This document shows, in pieces, positions 54,260 through 62,248 of a stretch of DNA of 64,000 nt. How positions within the stretch are numbered: the stretch's first letter is position 1; each line of letters opens with the position of its first letter. The notes below the pieces were generated by a model. That model saw nothing but the letters and a program-made list of their open reading frames with translations, was not told where the DNA came from and did no database searches. The position numbers and the translations under genes are program-made. This DNA comes from JAGOPY01 sp964619555 (GTDB lineage Bacteria > Bacteroidota > Bacteroidia > Bacteroidales > JAGOPY01), in contig CAZUDV010000012.1 in the NCBI GenBank assembly GCA_964619555.1, positions 1 to 64,000 on the forward strand, read 5' to 3'.

Positions 54260-54267
54260 TTAGGGCC
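54101..54267. repeat. attC-like long imperfect palindrome
   Basis: The outer pair is TAACG (54106-54110) with CGTTA (54258-54262); next come GCACAAAGGCC (54114-54124) and GGCCTTTGTGC (54242-54252), perfectly complementary; inner segments (TTGCTCCCCGCGGCAGGCGC with GCGCCTACCACGGGTAGCAA) pair imperfectly; an AT-rich loop of about 45 bases closes it. Outer and inner boxes, spacers and bulges follow the layout of integron attC sites. It starts 20 bp after the gene stop. Confidence 0.6.
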
Positions 54268-55069
54268 ATAATAAGAACGCAGCAGATACTTTAGATATAA
54301 TGAAAATATGGAATACTAAAAGTGGATATAAAATAATCCAGATATTGTCTGGGAGAAGCAATGTTTTTTGTTAACTGGACAAGCCGACCAAACTGACCAT
54401 CCGGCGCCGGTTAATATAGATAACCAAAAACTCCACATTTTCAGAGACTACGATTGGTTAATTTAAATCGGCGCAGACTGGTCAATTTGTCCGGCGTATG
54501 CAGGCAGAGAGAAGAATGATGAATATTTTTTTCATGCTGGTTGATTGAATTTTTGGCAAAATTCCCCAGATCCCCCCGGAAACAGGTTAAGGTAATGTTA
54601 AGATATTGTTATTTGATGGTTAGATAACTCCCTGAAAAGAAGCCGATAGACCAGAGACCAAAGCCTCTTGAACATTTTGACCGTACAATCAACGACAATT
54701 ATATAAAAATAATTTATAATCAATATAAATAATTTTATGTAATTGATATACAGGTATTTATTAGTATCATTAACGAAATAATCGGATTATTTTCCGTTTG
54801 AATGAATAATTGATAACTATCTTTCATAAATTTAAGATGGACATGCTCACAATCCTATGAAACCTTATCAACCTGCCCGTGGACGGTCAACCTATGTTGC
54901 CTGAGGGGTCTTTGTTTCATAATGAGAGCTGGCAATTCCAGATGTAATAGCAACCATCCGCTCTGGGTTCCGGTTTTCCGGCAACTCATTCGGTTATTTG
55001 AAATAAAAAGTTAGCATACTGACTGCTAATAGTTTGTTGTTAGATATTAATAAAACAATAATTTTTGAA
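54268..55069. other. Non-coding segment of the island
   Basis: Apart from the IS21-like end at 54375-54499, I see no gene or clear signal in this AT-rich stretch before the adhesin-like gene. Short reading frames are present but none has a recognisable domain. Confidence 0.5.
54375..54499. mobile_element. IS21-like end, left arm of a 125-bp inverted repeat
   Basis: Aligned by hand without gaps to the reverse complement of 57530-57654, the two 125-base segments differ at about 14 positions, and the last 38 bases are identical. The unit includes the doubled GGTCAATTT motif with GGCGCAGA between. No transposase remains between the arms. Confidence 0.7.
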
Positions 55070-57253
55070 ATGATGAACAGGATATTGTTTTGGTTAAGTT
55101 TGATGTTATTGTCTGCCAGCAATTTTGCTCAGACCGCTGCAGATTACACGTTCAGTTTTTCCAATGGTAGTTATTCCGAAATAACGGGAACCGTATCTAC
55201 CGCAACAGGCGATGACGGGGGACAGAATATCGCTCTTCCTTTCAATTTTACCTATTGCGGGATTACATACAGCACGGCCCGGATCAGCACGAACGGCTTT
55301 CTGGAGATGGGGCAGACATACACATCCTCCGGAAATCCGAATGACCTGGCAAGTACTACCACCAAACCATTTTTGGCCCCGTTATGGGATGATTTAGTGG
55401 ATAATACTGCCAGCGATATTCAATACATCACCACAGGCACAACACCCAATCGCGTATTCACTGTACAATGGAAAGGGGTGTTGTGGCACTTGAACAGCGG
55501 CACGCCCCAAAATTTCCAAGTGAGGATCTATGAAACGACCCATGTGATCGAATTTATTTACGGCACCATGAGCACTCCGGGAGGATCCCCGAATGCCTCC
55601 ATTGGGATCAATGACCATATCGGAGGCACCGGACACTTTATCAGTGTCACACCCGGCAACACGCCAACCACAAGTACCACAATACCTGCTAATTACATCA
55701 ACGCAACCACATACCTCACCAGCGGCCTGACTTATACCTTTACCCCTCCAGCCGGACCGGCATATCCGCAATCGCTTTCCGCCACGGCCGTCAGCACAAG
55801 TGAAATTAACCTGACATTTGCCCCAAATACCAATTTAGACAACGTGGTGATCGTTTGGAACCAGACCGGCACATTTTCCGTACCCACAGGACCCCCTCCG
55901 GCTGCTGGAGAGGCTTTCGCGGGAGGCACACTTCTTTACAACGGCACTTCCTCGCCTCAAAATCATACGGGCCTGGATCCATACACCCATTGTTTTTACA
56001 GAGCCTTCTCATATGACGGATCCGAATATTCTCCCGGAATCAATGCCCGTGCCACCACTTTTTGCGACCCCATTTCTTCGTTTCCCTGGTCAGACGGATT
56101 TGAGGACAGCTGGCCGGATAATTGCTGGATCGATCCCGAAACGGCAAATTACGCATGGAGCCAGAACGTCGGCGGTGACCCGCATATTGGGACTAAATGG
56201 GTATATTGCAATGTGGCCGGAGCGGAATTGCAATCTCCTTTTTTCACTCTGTCGGCCGATTGTCAGCTCAGGTTCTGGTACAGAGCAGAAAGCTATGCTT
56301 ACCCCCAGGATATGGCAGTGAAAATCGGCAGTACGATTATTCACCAGATTATAGACTGCACCGATGAAGATTACCAGGAAGCGGTCATTTCTCTGGCTTC
56401 TTACACCGGCCAGACCGTTGCCATCACATTCGTCGGCGAAACCGGTAACGGAGGCAGTAGTTACGGCATCTGCCTGGATGATGTGATGGTGAAAGAAATC
56501 CCCAATTGTGTCGCTATCTCCAGCTTCCCGTGGTCGGAGGATTTTGAAGACATGGGCAGCCTGCCGGATTGCTGGGATCAATCCTATGTATCGGCAAGTG
56601 CTCCCTGGATCGCTTCCACTGGTGGATTGAACGGCAACCCGGCCATGGCGTACTCCGGGACTTACAATGGCTTATTCTATTCCAGTAATTATAATGTTGA
56701 TATCACAATGCTGATCACCCCTGAATTGGACCTGAGCAGCCTTTCCAATCCCGGGCTTTCATTCTGGCATGCCCAGGCGGAATGGAGCGGGGATCAGGAC
56801 GAATTAAGGATTTATTACAAAACCAGCCCGGAAGGTTCCTGGACCCTCATCCCCGGCCAGGAATACGTCAGTTCCATTACGGAATGGACGGGTGAGACGG
56901 ACATTCCATTGCCCGACCCATCGAGCACCTATTTTATTGGTTTTGAAGGAACCTCAGGCTACGGATATGGCGTCTGCCTGGATGATATTACAGTTTATAA
57001 TATTTCCGCCACTTCAGTGTTTACCTGGACCGGCGAAACGAGTTCCGACTGGAGCAACACAGGCAATTGGGACTGCGATGCAGTTCCGACCGGTACCGAC
57101 CTGGTGGTGATACCTTCAAGCCCCGTCGGCGGCCGCTTCCCGGTGGTGGGATCCGGGGTGACGGCAACATGTTACGATATCCACCTCGGACCAGGCGCCA
57201 CCCTGGATGTCCAAACCGGTGGGACATTGACTGTGAATTCGGGCAATCCTTAA
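55070..57253 (+). CDS. Secreted adhesin-like protein with two choice-of-anchor-J domains, possibly truncated
   Basis: A 727-residue exported protein. ATG 55070 starts a signal peptide (LMLLSASNFAQ); a TTG frame from 55034 is less likely. Residues about 25-235 are an N-terminal nidogen-like/beta-sandwich region (GGQNIALPFNFTYCGITYS). A fibronectin-III-like domain (about 240-330) follows. Two MAM-like/choice-of-anchor-J or cleaved-adhesin domains (about 335-480 and 482-645) share FPWSDGFED/FPWSEDFED starts and YGICLDDVMV/YGVCLDDITV ends. The last 75 residues are the W..NW module (SDWSNTGNWDCDAVPTGTD ... LTVNSG). The usual sorting domain is missing and a 33-bp palindrome lies 27 bp after the stop, so the 3' end may have been lost. 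It is the only cargo between the IS21-like inverted arms. Confidence 0.8.
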   Translation: MMNRILFWLSLMLLSASNFAQTAADYTFSFSNGSYSEITGTVSTATGDDGGQNIALPFNFTYCGITYSTARISTNGFLEMGQTYTSSGNPNDLASTTTKPFLAPLWDDLVDNTASDIQYITTGTTPNRVFTVQWKGVLWHLNSGTPQNFQVRIYETTHVIEFIYGTMSTPGGSPNASIGINDHIGGTGHFISVTPGNTPTTSTTIPANYINATTYLTSGLTYTFTPPAGPAYPQSLSATAVSTSEINLTFAPNTNLDNVVIVWNQTGTFSVPTGPPPAAGEAFAGGTLLYNGTSSPQNHTGLDPYTHCFYRAFSYDGSEYSPGINARATTFCDPISSFPWSDGFEDSWPDNCWIDPETANYAWSQNVGGDPHIGTKWVYCNVAGAELQSPFFTLSADCQLRFWYRAESYAYPQDMAVKIGSTIIHQIIDCTDEDYQEAVISLASYTGQTVAITFVGETGNGGSSYGICLDDVMVKEIPNCVAISSFPWSEDFEDMGSLPDCWDQSYVSASAPWIASTGGLNGNPAMAYSGTYNGLFYSSNYNVDITMLITPELDLSSLSNPGLSFWHAQAEWSGDQDELRIYYKTSPEGSWTLIPGQEYVSSITEWTGETDIPLPDPSSTYFIGFEGTSGYGYGVCLDDITVYNISATSVFTWTGETSSDWSNTGNWDCDAVPTGTDLVVIPSSPVGGRFPVVGSGVTATCYDIHLGPGATLDVQTGGTLTVNSGNP

Positions 57254-57279
57254 AGAGGAATAGAGCTGACAGGTATCTC

Positions 57280-57312
57280 AGACCTAACAGGTTTTCAAAA
57301 CCTGTTAGGTCT
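57280..57312. repeat. Near-perfect palindrome (REP-like), 16-bp arms
   Basis: Arms 57280-57295 and 57297-57312 are perfectly complementary around a single base. The core AGACCTAACAGGTTTT resembles the ACCTCACAGGT units of the palindrome at 62107-62157, so both may belong to one repeat family. It may also end transcription of the adhesin-like gene. Confidence 0.85.
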
Positions 57313-57529
57313 TCTGTATAACCCGTCGCTCCAGTGACGGGATACAGGACAGCGCTGGCAAGATTTCTAAAAAAATTAGTAAAATATCGAATAATTTTAT
57401 ATATTTGGAAATACAGAATCAGCATTATAAATACAAGTAAATATATTGGAAGATAATTCGTCAAAGCTGCCTCCTTCTTAAACGCCCATTTCCTTTATTT
57501 ATAATTATATCATTCAGGCCAATAATTGG

Positions 57530-57654
57530 ATACGCCGGACAAATTGACCAGTCTGCGCCGATTTAAATTGACCAACCTTAGTCTTTGTAAATGTGGAGTT
57601 TATGGTTACCTGTATAAACCGGCGTGGGATCGTCAGTTTGACCGGCTTGTCCAG
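57530..57654. mobile_element. IS21-like end, right arm of a 125-bp inverted repeat
   Basis: Inverted partner of 54375-54499. Orientation is opposite to the left arm and the same as the remnant at 52837-52930. Together with the left arm it encloses 3.03 kb that holds only the adhesin-like gene. Confidence 0.7.
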
Positions 57655-57811
57655 CCAGATTGATAACATAGCCCGGAAATGTGAAATCATTCGAATCCTT
57701 GAAAACAGGAAAGAAACCATCGATGAAATCAAGTCTTTTTGCAGGGAAGAAACATTTGACCGTCTTATAGTTAGTACTATTGGGTTCAGGAAACAAGAAA
57801 ACAATAATTGA
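57593..57811 (+). other. Doubtful small reading frame, 72 codons
   Basis: A short frame starting within the IS21-like arm. Its second half (IIRILENRKETIDEIKSF) has a helical look and could be a leftover of a DNA-binding N-terminus, but no family is recognisable and its start depends on transposon sequence. Probably not a functional gene. Confidence 0.2.
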
Positions 57812-57821
57812 AAACAGGCTT

Positions 57822-58718
57822 ATGTCAAGACACGAAACACTTCTTCGGCATCAGAAAATCATTTCAAAACTCAGGAACAGCAAATCAGCCACCTTCGATG
57901 AAATTGTTGAATACCTTAAAAATCAATCTGAATTGCTTGAGTACAATTTGGTTATCTCACTCAGGACATTTCAACGGGATATCATCGAAATTCGTTCTCT
58001 TTATGATGTGGACATCCAATTCAATCGTTCCAGGAATGTCTATTACATTGAAGATGACAATTCTGAGTTAAACAACAGGTTGATGGAGGCATTTGATATG
58101 GTATCAGCCTTGAAAATGTCCGAAGGATTAAACCAATTCATAAGCTTTGAAAAGCGCAAACCACAAGGGACTCATCATTTTTACGGTCTGCTTCACGCCA
58201 TCAGGAACAGGTTAGTGATTAATCTGACTCATAAAAAATTTGATGATGATGAACCGAAAACAAGATATGTGAGGCCATATGGCCTAAAAGAATCCAGAGG
58301 AAGATGGTATCTGGTTGCGAGTGAAACAGATAAGGAAAAGATAAAGACCTTCGGACTCGATCGAATTATAGATTTTGATATTACAAAGAAACATTTCAAG
58401 ATTCCGGATGATTTAAAGCTGTTTGATAGCTTCCAGAACTGCTTTGGAGTAGTTAATATTGAAAATAAAGACCCGGAAGAAGTTATTTTATCATTTGATC
58501 CGGGACAGGGAATGTTCATTAAGACCTATCCATTACATACTTCCCAAACGGTTCTGGTTGATAACGGTGAAGAATTACGGATAAAACTGTTTCTGCAAAT
58601 CACAGACGATTTGATTATGGAAATTTTGTCATATGGAGAAAAAGTGAAAGTAATTGCTCCGGACATTTTCGTCCAGGAGGTTCTTAAGCGTTATAATGAA
58701 GCATTAAAACAATATTGA
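57822..58718 (+). CDS. WYL-domain transcriptional regulator
   Basis: A 298-residue cytoplasmic regulator. ATG 57822 (MSRHETLLRHQKII) gives a normal start; an upstream ATG at 57780 adds 14 residues. Residues about 1-75 form a winged helix-turn-helix (LRTFQRDIIEIRSLYDVDIQF). Residues about 125-200 are the WYL domain (VRPYGLKESRGRWYLVASE, with its GRWYLVA core, then KTFGLDRI), and the C-terminal WCX part covers about 215-298. WYL regulators are frequent in mobile elements and defence loci, where they respond to nucleic acid or small ligands. It lies 12 bp before the distal att repeat and has no target gene next to it inside the island. Confidence 0.9.
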   Translation: MSRHETLLRHQKIISKLRNSKSATFDEIVEYLKNQSELLEYNLVISLRTFQRDIIEIRSLYDVDIQFNRSRNVYYIEDDNSELNNRLMEAFDMVSALKMSEGLNQFISFEKRKPQGTHHFYGLLHAIRNRLVINLTHKKFDDDEPKTRYVRPYGLKESRGRWYLVASETDKEKIKTFGLDRIIDFDITKKHFKIPDDLKLFDSFQNCFGVVNIENKDPEEVILSFDPGQGMFIKTYPLHTSQTVLVDNGEELRIKLFLQITDDLIMEILSYGEKVKVIAPDIFVQEVLKRYNEALKQY

Positions 58719-58730
58719 AATAAAGTAATT

Positions 58731-58759
58731 CCTGGTTCGAGCCCAGGTGGGCCCACAAA
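58731..58759 (+). repeat. attR-like repeat: duplicate of the tRNA 3' end
   Basis: Identical to 52061-52089 over 29 bases; upstream bases lack the remaining tRNA, so this is only a 3' fragment. It marks the right end of the island. Confidence 0.85.
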
Positions 58760-58785
58760 TTGTAAACACTTAGTTATACATCCGG
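58754..58785 (+). terminator. Terminator after the distal att repeat
   Basis: Nine-base arms (58754-58762 and 58777-58785) followed by a T-run, placed relative to the repeat exactly like the terminator behind the intact tRNA. It may be the original tRNA terminator displaced by island insertion. Confidence 0.7.
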
Positions 58786-58899
58786 GTAAGTGTTTTTTCT
58801 TTTTAGGGTTCATGCCAGGGCATGGTTCCCTGGCATACTATTTTGGAATTTCAGTAACAAATCTGAAATTCACCCGTCTTCTATATATAATTTGCATTT

Positions 58900-61269
58900 A
58901 TGTTCAGGAATTACCTGGTGATTGCTTTCAGGAACCTTGTAAGGCAAAGGGGATTTTCAGCAATTAATATAACCGGCCTGGGGGTTGGAATGGCCTGTTC
59001 CATCCTTATTTTTCTATGGGTCAGAAATGAAATAAGCTATAACCGTTTCAACGAAAAGGCGGACCGGCTCTACCGGCTGGTCCAGACTCAGCATTATGTG
59101 TCAGGACCCCTTACCACAACCTGCATGCCCGGACCTGTTGCAAAAGACCTTCTTCTGGAGGTCCCGGAAATCAAAAATGCCTTCATGTATTTCGCCGGTC
59201 CGGGTATTGTCAATTACGGTGACAAGTTTTTCACGGAAAATGTCAGGCTGGCTGATCCGGCCATGTGGGATATGTTCACCCTGACCTTCCTCAAAGGTGA
59301 CAGGGACCATGTTTTTGATGAGGTGAATTCAATCGTGATTACGGATAAAATCGCCCAAAAATATTTTGCGGATGAGGAACCGCTTGGTAAAGTGCTGAAG
59401 ATTAATAGTGAACATTCCTTCAAAGTTACCGGCGTCATAAAGGAAACGCCTTTGAACTCAACATTCCGCTTCGACCTCTGTATTCCTTTCGATTATATCG
59501 AAAGGTTCGGTTTTGATATCGATCAATACGGATGGAACAATTATTATTCTTATGTGGAGCTCATTCCGGGTGCCGATTATCGAAAGGTCAATGAAAAAAT
59601 AAGGGATTTCCTGATGGTGAAGTCGGAAAATCCTGACCAAAAAACCGATCCTGCTTCGGAATTATCCATCGACCTCTTTCTGTTTCCCCTGAAGGATATT
59701 TATTTGCATTCCGTAACCGGCAAAGGAGGCAATATCACCTATGTATACTTATTTACGATCATTGCGGTGTTCATTCTGAGCATTGCCTGTATAAACTTCA
59801 TGAATCTTTCTACAGCCCGGGCAGGAAGGAGAAGCAGGGAGATCGGGCTCCGGAAAACGGCCGGCGCCACCAGAAGACAGATCATCCTTCAATTCATCGG
59901 TGAATCCCTGTTGATCACCTTACTGGCCTTTGCCCTGGCCATTCTTCTGGTCTATCTCTTCTTGCCCGGATTCAACGCCCTGGCTGATAAAACGCTTTCT
60001 GTCGATTGGTCGGATCCGGTATTTTTAGCCGGACTGGTGGGCATCATCTTTTTTGTGGGGATACTGTCAGGCAGCTACCCGGCGCTCTATCTGTCATCCA
60101 TGGAACCGATCGTTGTGCTGAAGAATGCCACATTCAAAGGAAGGGGAAATTTGCATTTCCGCCGGATACTGGTGGTTTTCCAGTTCACTTTATCGGTAGC
60201 CCTGATCATTTGCACAATAGTGGTATACAGGCAGTTAGCTTACCTGGATCGGAAGGACCTGGGCATGGACTTGGAGAATGTGATATATGTCGAGATGATA
60301 GGTAAAACGGCGGACAATTATGCAGAACTTAGGAATGAATTTTCTCAGAGTCCGGCGGTTGTCGATATCAGTCGCGGTGGAAACCTGCCTTTCGAGATCG
60401 GCAGCAACAGCGGAGGCTTCAGCTGGGAAGGCAGGGAGACTAATGACGAAGTACTGATCGGGTTTGGTTTTGCAGATGTCGGATATCTTGAAACTTTGGG
60501 AATGAAGATGGTAGAAGGCCGGTTTTTTGAAAAGGGATATGGCACTGACACCATTTCTTCCATCATCCTGAATGAAAAAGCTGTACAGGTTATGGGCCTG
60601 GAAGATCCGATCGGGAAATGGGTTTCGTGGAGGGATACCAAATTTTCGGTCATCGGGGTGATACAGGACTTTCACTTTCTGCCAATGACGGAAGAAATGG
60701 GGCCGCTTACTCTGATAAATTCACCTGAATCATGCAGCATGCTCTTTATTAAGGTTAAAAGCGATAATCTGGATCAAACGATCGGTTTTCTGCAGGGTGC
60801 ATGGGAAAAGATCAATCCCGGCTTCCCCTTCGATTATAAGTTTATGGATGAAGCTTATGATGAGCTTTATGTTTCTGAAGACAGGCTGGGTAAGATTTTC
60901 AAGTATTTTTCGATTTTAGCCGTGATCATCTCATGTCTTGGACTATTCGGTCTCGCAGCATTCATGGCCGAACAGCGGACCAGGGAGATCGGCATCAGGA
61001 AAGTTTTAGGGGCCACCGCCACACAGATCGTATCGGCACTTTCCTCTAATTTTCTCAAATGGGTTTTAATAGCCAATGTCCTGGCCTGGCCTCTGGCTTA
61101 CTTTTTCATGCACCGATGGCTGGAAGGATATGCTTATCACACCCGGTTATCTCCCTGGATATTTGTCCTGGCAACTACCCTGTCGCTTCTTATAGCGGTG
61201 CTGACGGTCAGTCTTCAGACCATCAGGGCAGCGTACCGCGCACCGGTGGAAACCCTTAAATACGAATGA
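58900..61269 (+). CDS. FtsX/MacB-type ABC transporter permease
   Basis: A 789-residue inner-membrane protein with the MacB periplasmic core twice and two FtsX domains. The first helix follows RNYLVIAFRNLVRQRGFSAINI; further helices lie near residues 285-305, 340-365, 370-395, 425-445, 670-695, 720-740 and 760-780. The motif ARAGRRSREIGLRKTAGAT repeats as AEQRTREIGIRKVLGAT, as in duplicated FtsX. Such permeases use mechanotransmission to move lipoproteins or peptides, but the ATPase subunit is not adjacent. Bacteroidota carry many such standalone permeases. Substrate unknown. Confidence 0.92.
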   Translation: MFRNYLVIAFRNLVRQRGFSAINITGLGVGMACSILIFLWVRNEISYNRFNEKADRLYRLVQTQHYVSGPLTTTCMPGPVAKDLLLEVPEIKNAFMYFAGPGIVNYGDKFFTENVRLADPAMWDMFTLTFLKGDRDHVFDEVNSIVITDKIAQKYFADEEPLGKVLKINSEHSFKVTGVIKETPLNSTFRFDLCIPFDYIERFGFDIDQYGWNNYYSYVELIPGADYRKVNEKIRDFLMVKSENPDQKTDPASELSIDLFLFPLKDIYLHSVTGKGGNITYVYLFTIIAVFILSIACINFMNLSTARAGRRSREIGLRKTAGATRRQIILQFIGESLLITLLAFALAILLVYLFLPGFNALADKTLSVDWSDPVFLAGLVGIIFFVGILSGSYPALYLSSMEPIVVLKNATFKGRGNLHFRRILVVFQFTLSVALIICTIVVYRQLAYLDRKDLGMDLENVIYVEMIGKTADNYAELRNEFSQSPAVVDISRGGNLPFEIGSNSGGFSWEGRETNDEVLIGFGFADVGYLETLGMKMVEGRFFEKGYGTDTISSIILNEKAVQVMGLEDPIGKWVSWRDTKFSVIGVIQDFHFLPMTEEMGPLTLINSPESCSMLFIKVKSDNLDQTIGFLQGAWEKINPGFPFDYKFMDEAYDELYVSEDRLGKIFKYFSILAVIISCLGLFGLAAFMAEQRTREIGIRKVLGATATQIVSALSSNFLKWVLIANVLAWPLAYFFMHRWLEGYAYHTRLSPWIFVLATTLSLLIAVLTVSLQTIRAAYRAPVETLKYE

Positions 61270-61374
61270 TTCTTGATACAAAGGAATTTGCTGTGCCAGG
61301 CAGAATCAGCAATTTATAATGATTGGTTGTCAATTGTCAATAATTCCGGGTCCGCTCCTTCATCACTCCGCCCA

Positions 61375-61923
61375 TTATGGCACCTGATGCCAATCGCCAT
61401 AAGGGGGTAATATGGTCCTGAAGAGGTGATTTGACGGAAAGGTTTCATAATAAGTGCTGTTCCGATACATCTCCTCACTTTCGAAAATTTTGCCGTCCTC
61501 CACCACTACTCTCAACTTATAGGAGTATGAAACATAATCCCGGTTGTTGTTGAAGGTAAACGGAATTGGTGGCGTTACCTGCAGTTCGAACGATAATGAA
61601 TCGATCGTTATATTTTCCTGCGGGAAAACATAATAGCTGAATTCCTGGTATTCACTTTCGGTTCCACTGCAGTCCATGTTCCGGGCCACTCCGGTGTAAT
61701 GGATCTCGATTGACCTGTACAATGAATAGGCCCCATTGACTTCTTTTTGTGAGCTCTTCGTAAAAACATAATAGCCAAAAACTTCTCTGGTTTTTATATC
61801 CGGCAATTTATGCTCTTCACAGTATTCATCCTTGTCATCATCATCAAATAAAGAATCACAGCCCGGCCATATCAGGATCGAGCTCAATCCGGCCAGGAGC
61901 ATAACGATCACATTCTTTTTCAT
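61375..61923 (-). CDS. Lipoprotein of unknown function
   Basis: A 182-residue predicted lipoprotein (lipobox IWPGC, Cys22) with an acidic stretch after the anchor (DSLFDDDDKDEYCEE). The rest is beta-rich with few cysteines, and no family is recognisable. It is transcribed leftward, convergent to the FtsX permease gene, with a 105-bp gap. Confidence 0.7.
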   Translation of the reverse strand: MKKNVIVMLLAGLSSILIWPGCDSLFDDDDKDEYCEEHKLPDIKTREVFGYYVFTKSSQKEVNGAYSLYRSIEIHYTGVARNMDCSGTESEYQEFSYYVFPQENITIDSLSFELQVTPPIPFTFNNNRDYVSYSYKLRVVVEDGKIFESEEMYRNSTYYETFPSNHLFRTILPPYGDWHQVP

Positions 61924-62248
61924 AATGTTTAAAGTATTTGGATTAACTGATTTACGTCTCTAAATTCAGGCGGTTGGCATAAGTGGACCTGAACGGTTTC
62001 AGTCTGGATTTCAGGCATTAATGATAGTGAAATTTTACCAATTTTCCAATAGCCAGGTGAAAATATATTACAGCGAATCATTAAGTCTCTGAAAAGTATT
62101 CCGAATGGACCTCACAGGTGACCTCACAGGTCACCTGTGAGGTCACCTGTGAGGTCCTACCCGGAACTAAATATTACTGGTTGTAAAGGTTTTTAAAAAA
62201 CCTAAATTTGCTTACGTACGCTCATCTTCAGACTATATAACTATTTAA
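61924..62248. other. Divergent intergenic region with a long palindrome
   Basis: This 325-bp gap between diverging genes holds the 51-bp palindrome at 62107-62157. I see no gene and no convincing promoter match. Confidence 0.6.
62107..62157. repeat. Perfect 51-bp palindrome, 24-bp arms
   Basis: Arms 62107-62130 and 62134-62157 are exactly complementary around a 3-base centre. Each arm is itself built from two ACCTCACAGG units, so the same motif appears four times in alternating orientation. It lies between divergent genes, so it is more likely a REP-like or mobile palindrome than a terminator. Confidence 0.9.

Larger units (their letters stand above)
57254..57821. other. Intergenic island segment with palindrome and IS21-like end
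   Basis: This stretch carries the 33-bp palindrome (57280-57312) and the right IS21-like arm (57530-57654), then an AT-rich leader before the WYL gene. A 72-codon frame (57593-57811) starts inside the IS arm; it has no recognisable domain and I treat it as doubtful. Confidence 0.5.
52061..58759. mobile_element. tRNA-targeted genomic island without visible integrase
   Basis: Bounded by 29-bp direct repeats of the tRNA 3' end. The content is mosaic: an AT-rich VOC gene, an integron-cassette-like unit, IS21-like terminal remnants, a secreted adhesin-like gene and a WYL regulator. Much of it is visibly richer in A+T than the flanks. No tyrosine or serine recombinase is present, so the element was either mobilised in trans or has lost its integrase. 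Confidence 0.7.

Noticed and set aside
52061..58759. CRISPR array or phage structural genes in the island
   Set aside because: No regularly spaced repeats, no capsid, portal or terminase-like gene.
58812..58836. Nine-base inverted repeat after the distal att repeat
   Set aside because: Short, with no T-run or nearby gene end, so not separately supported as a terminator.
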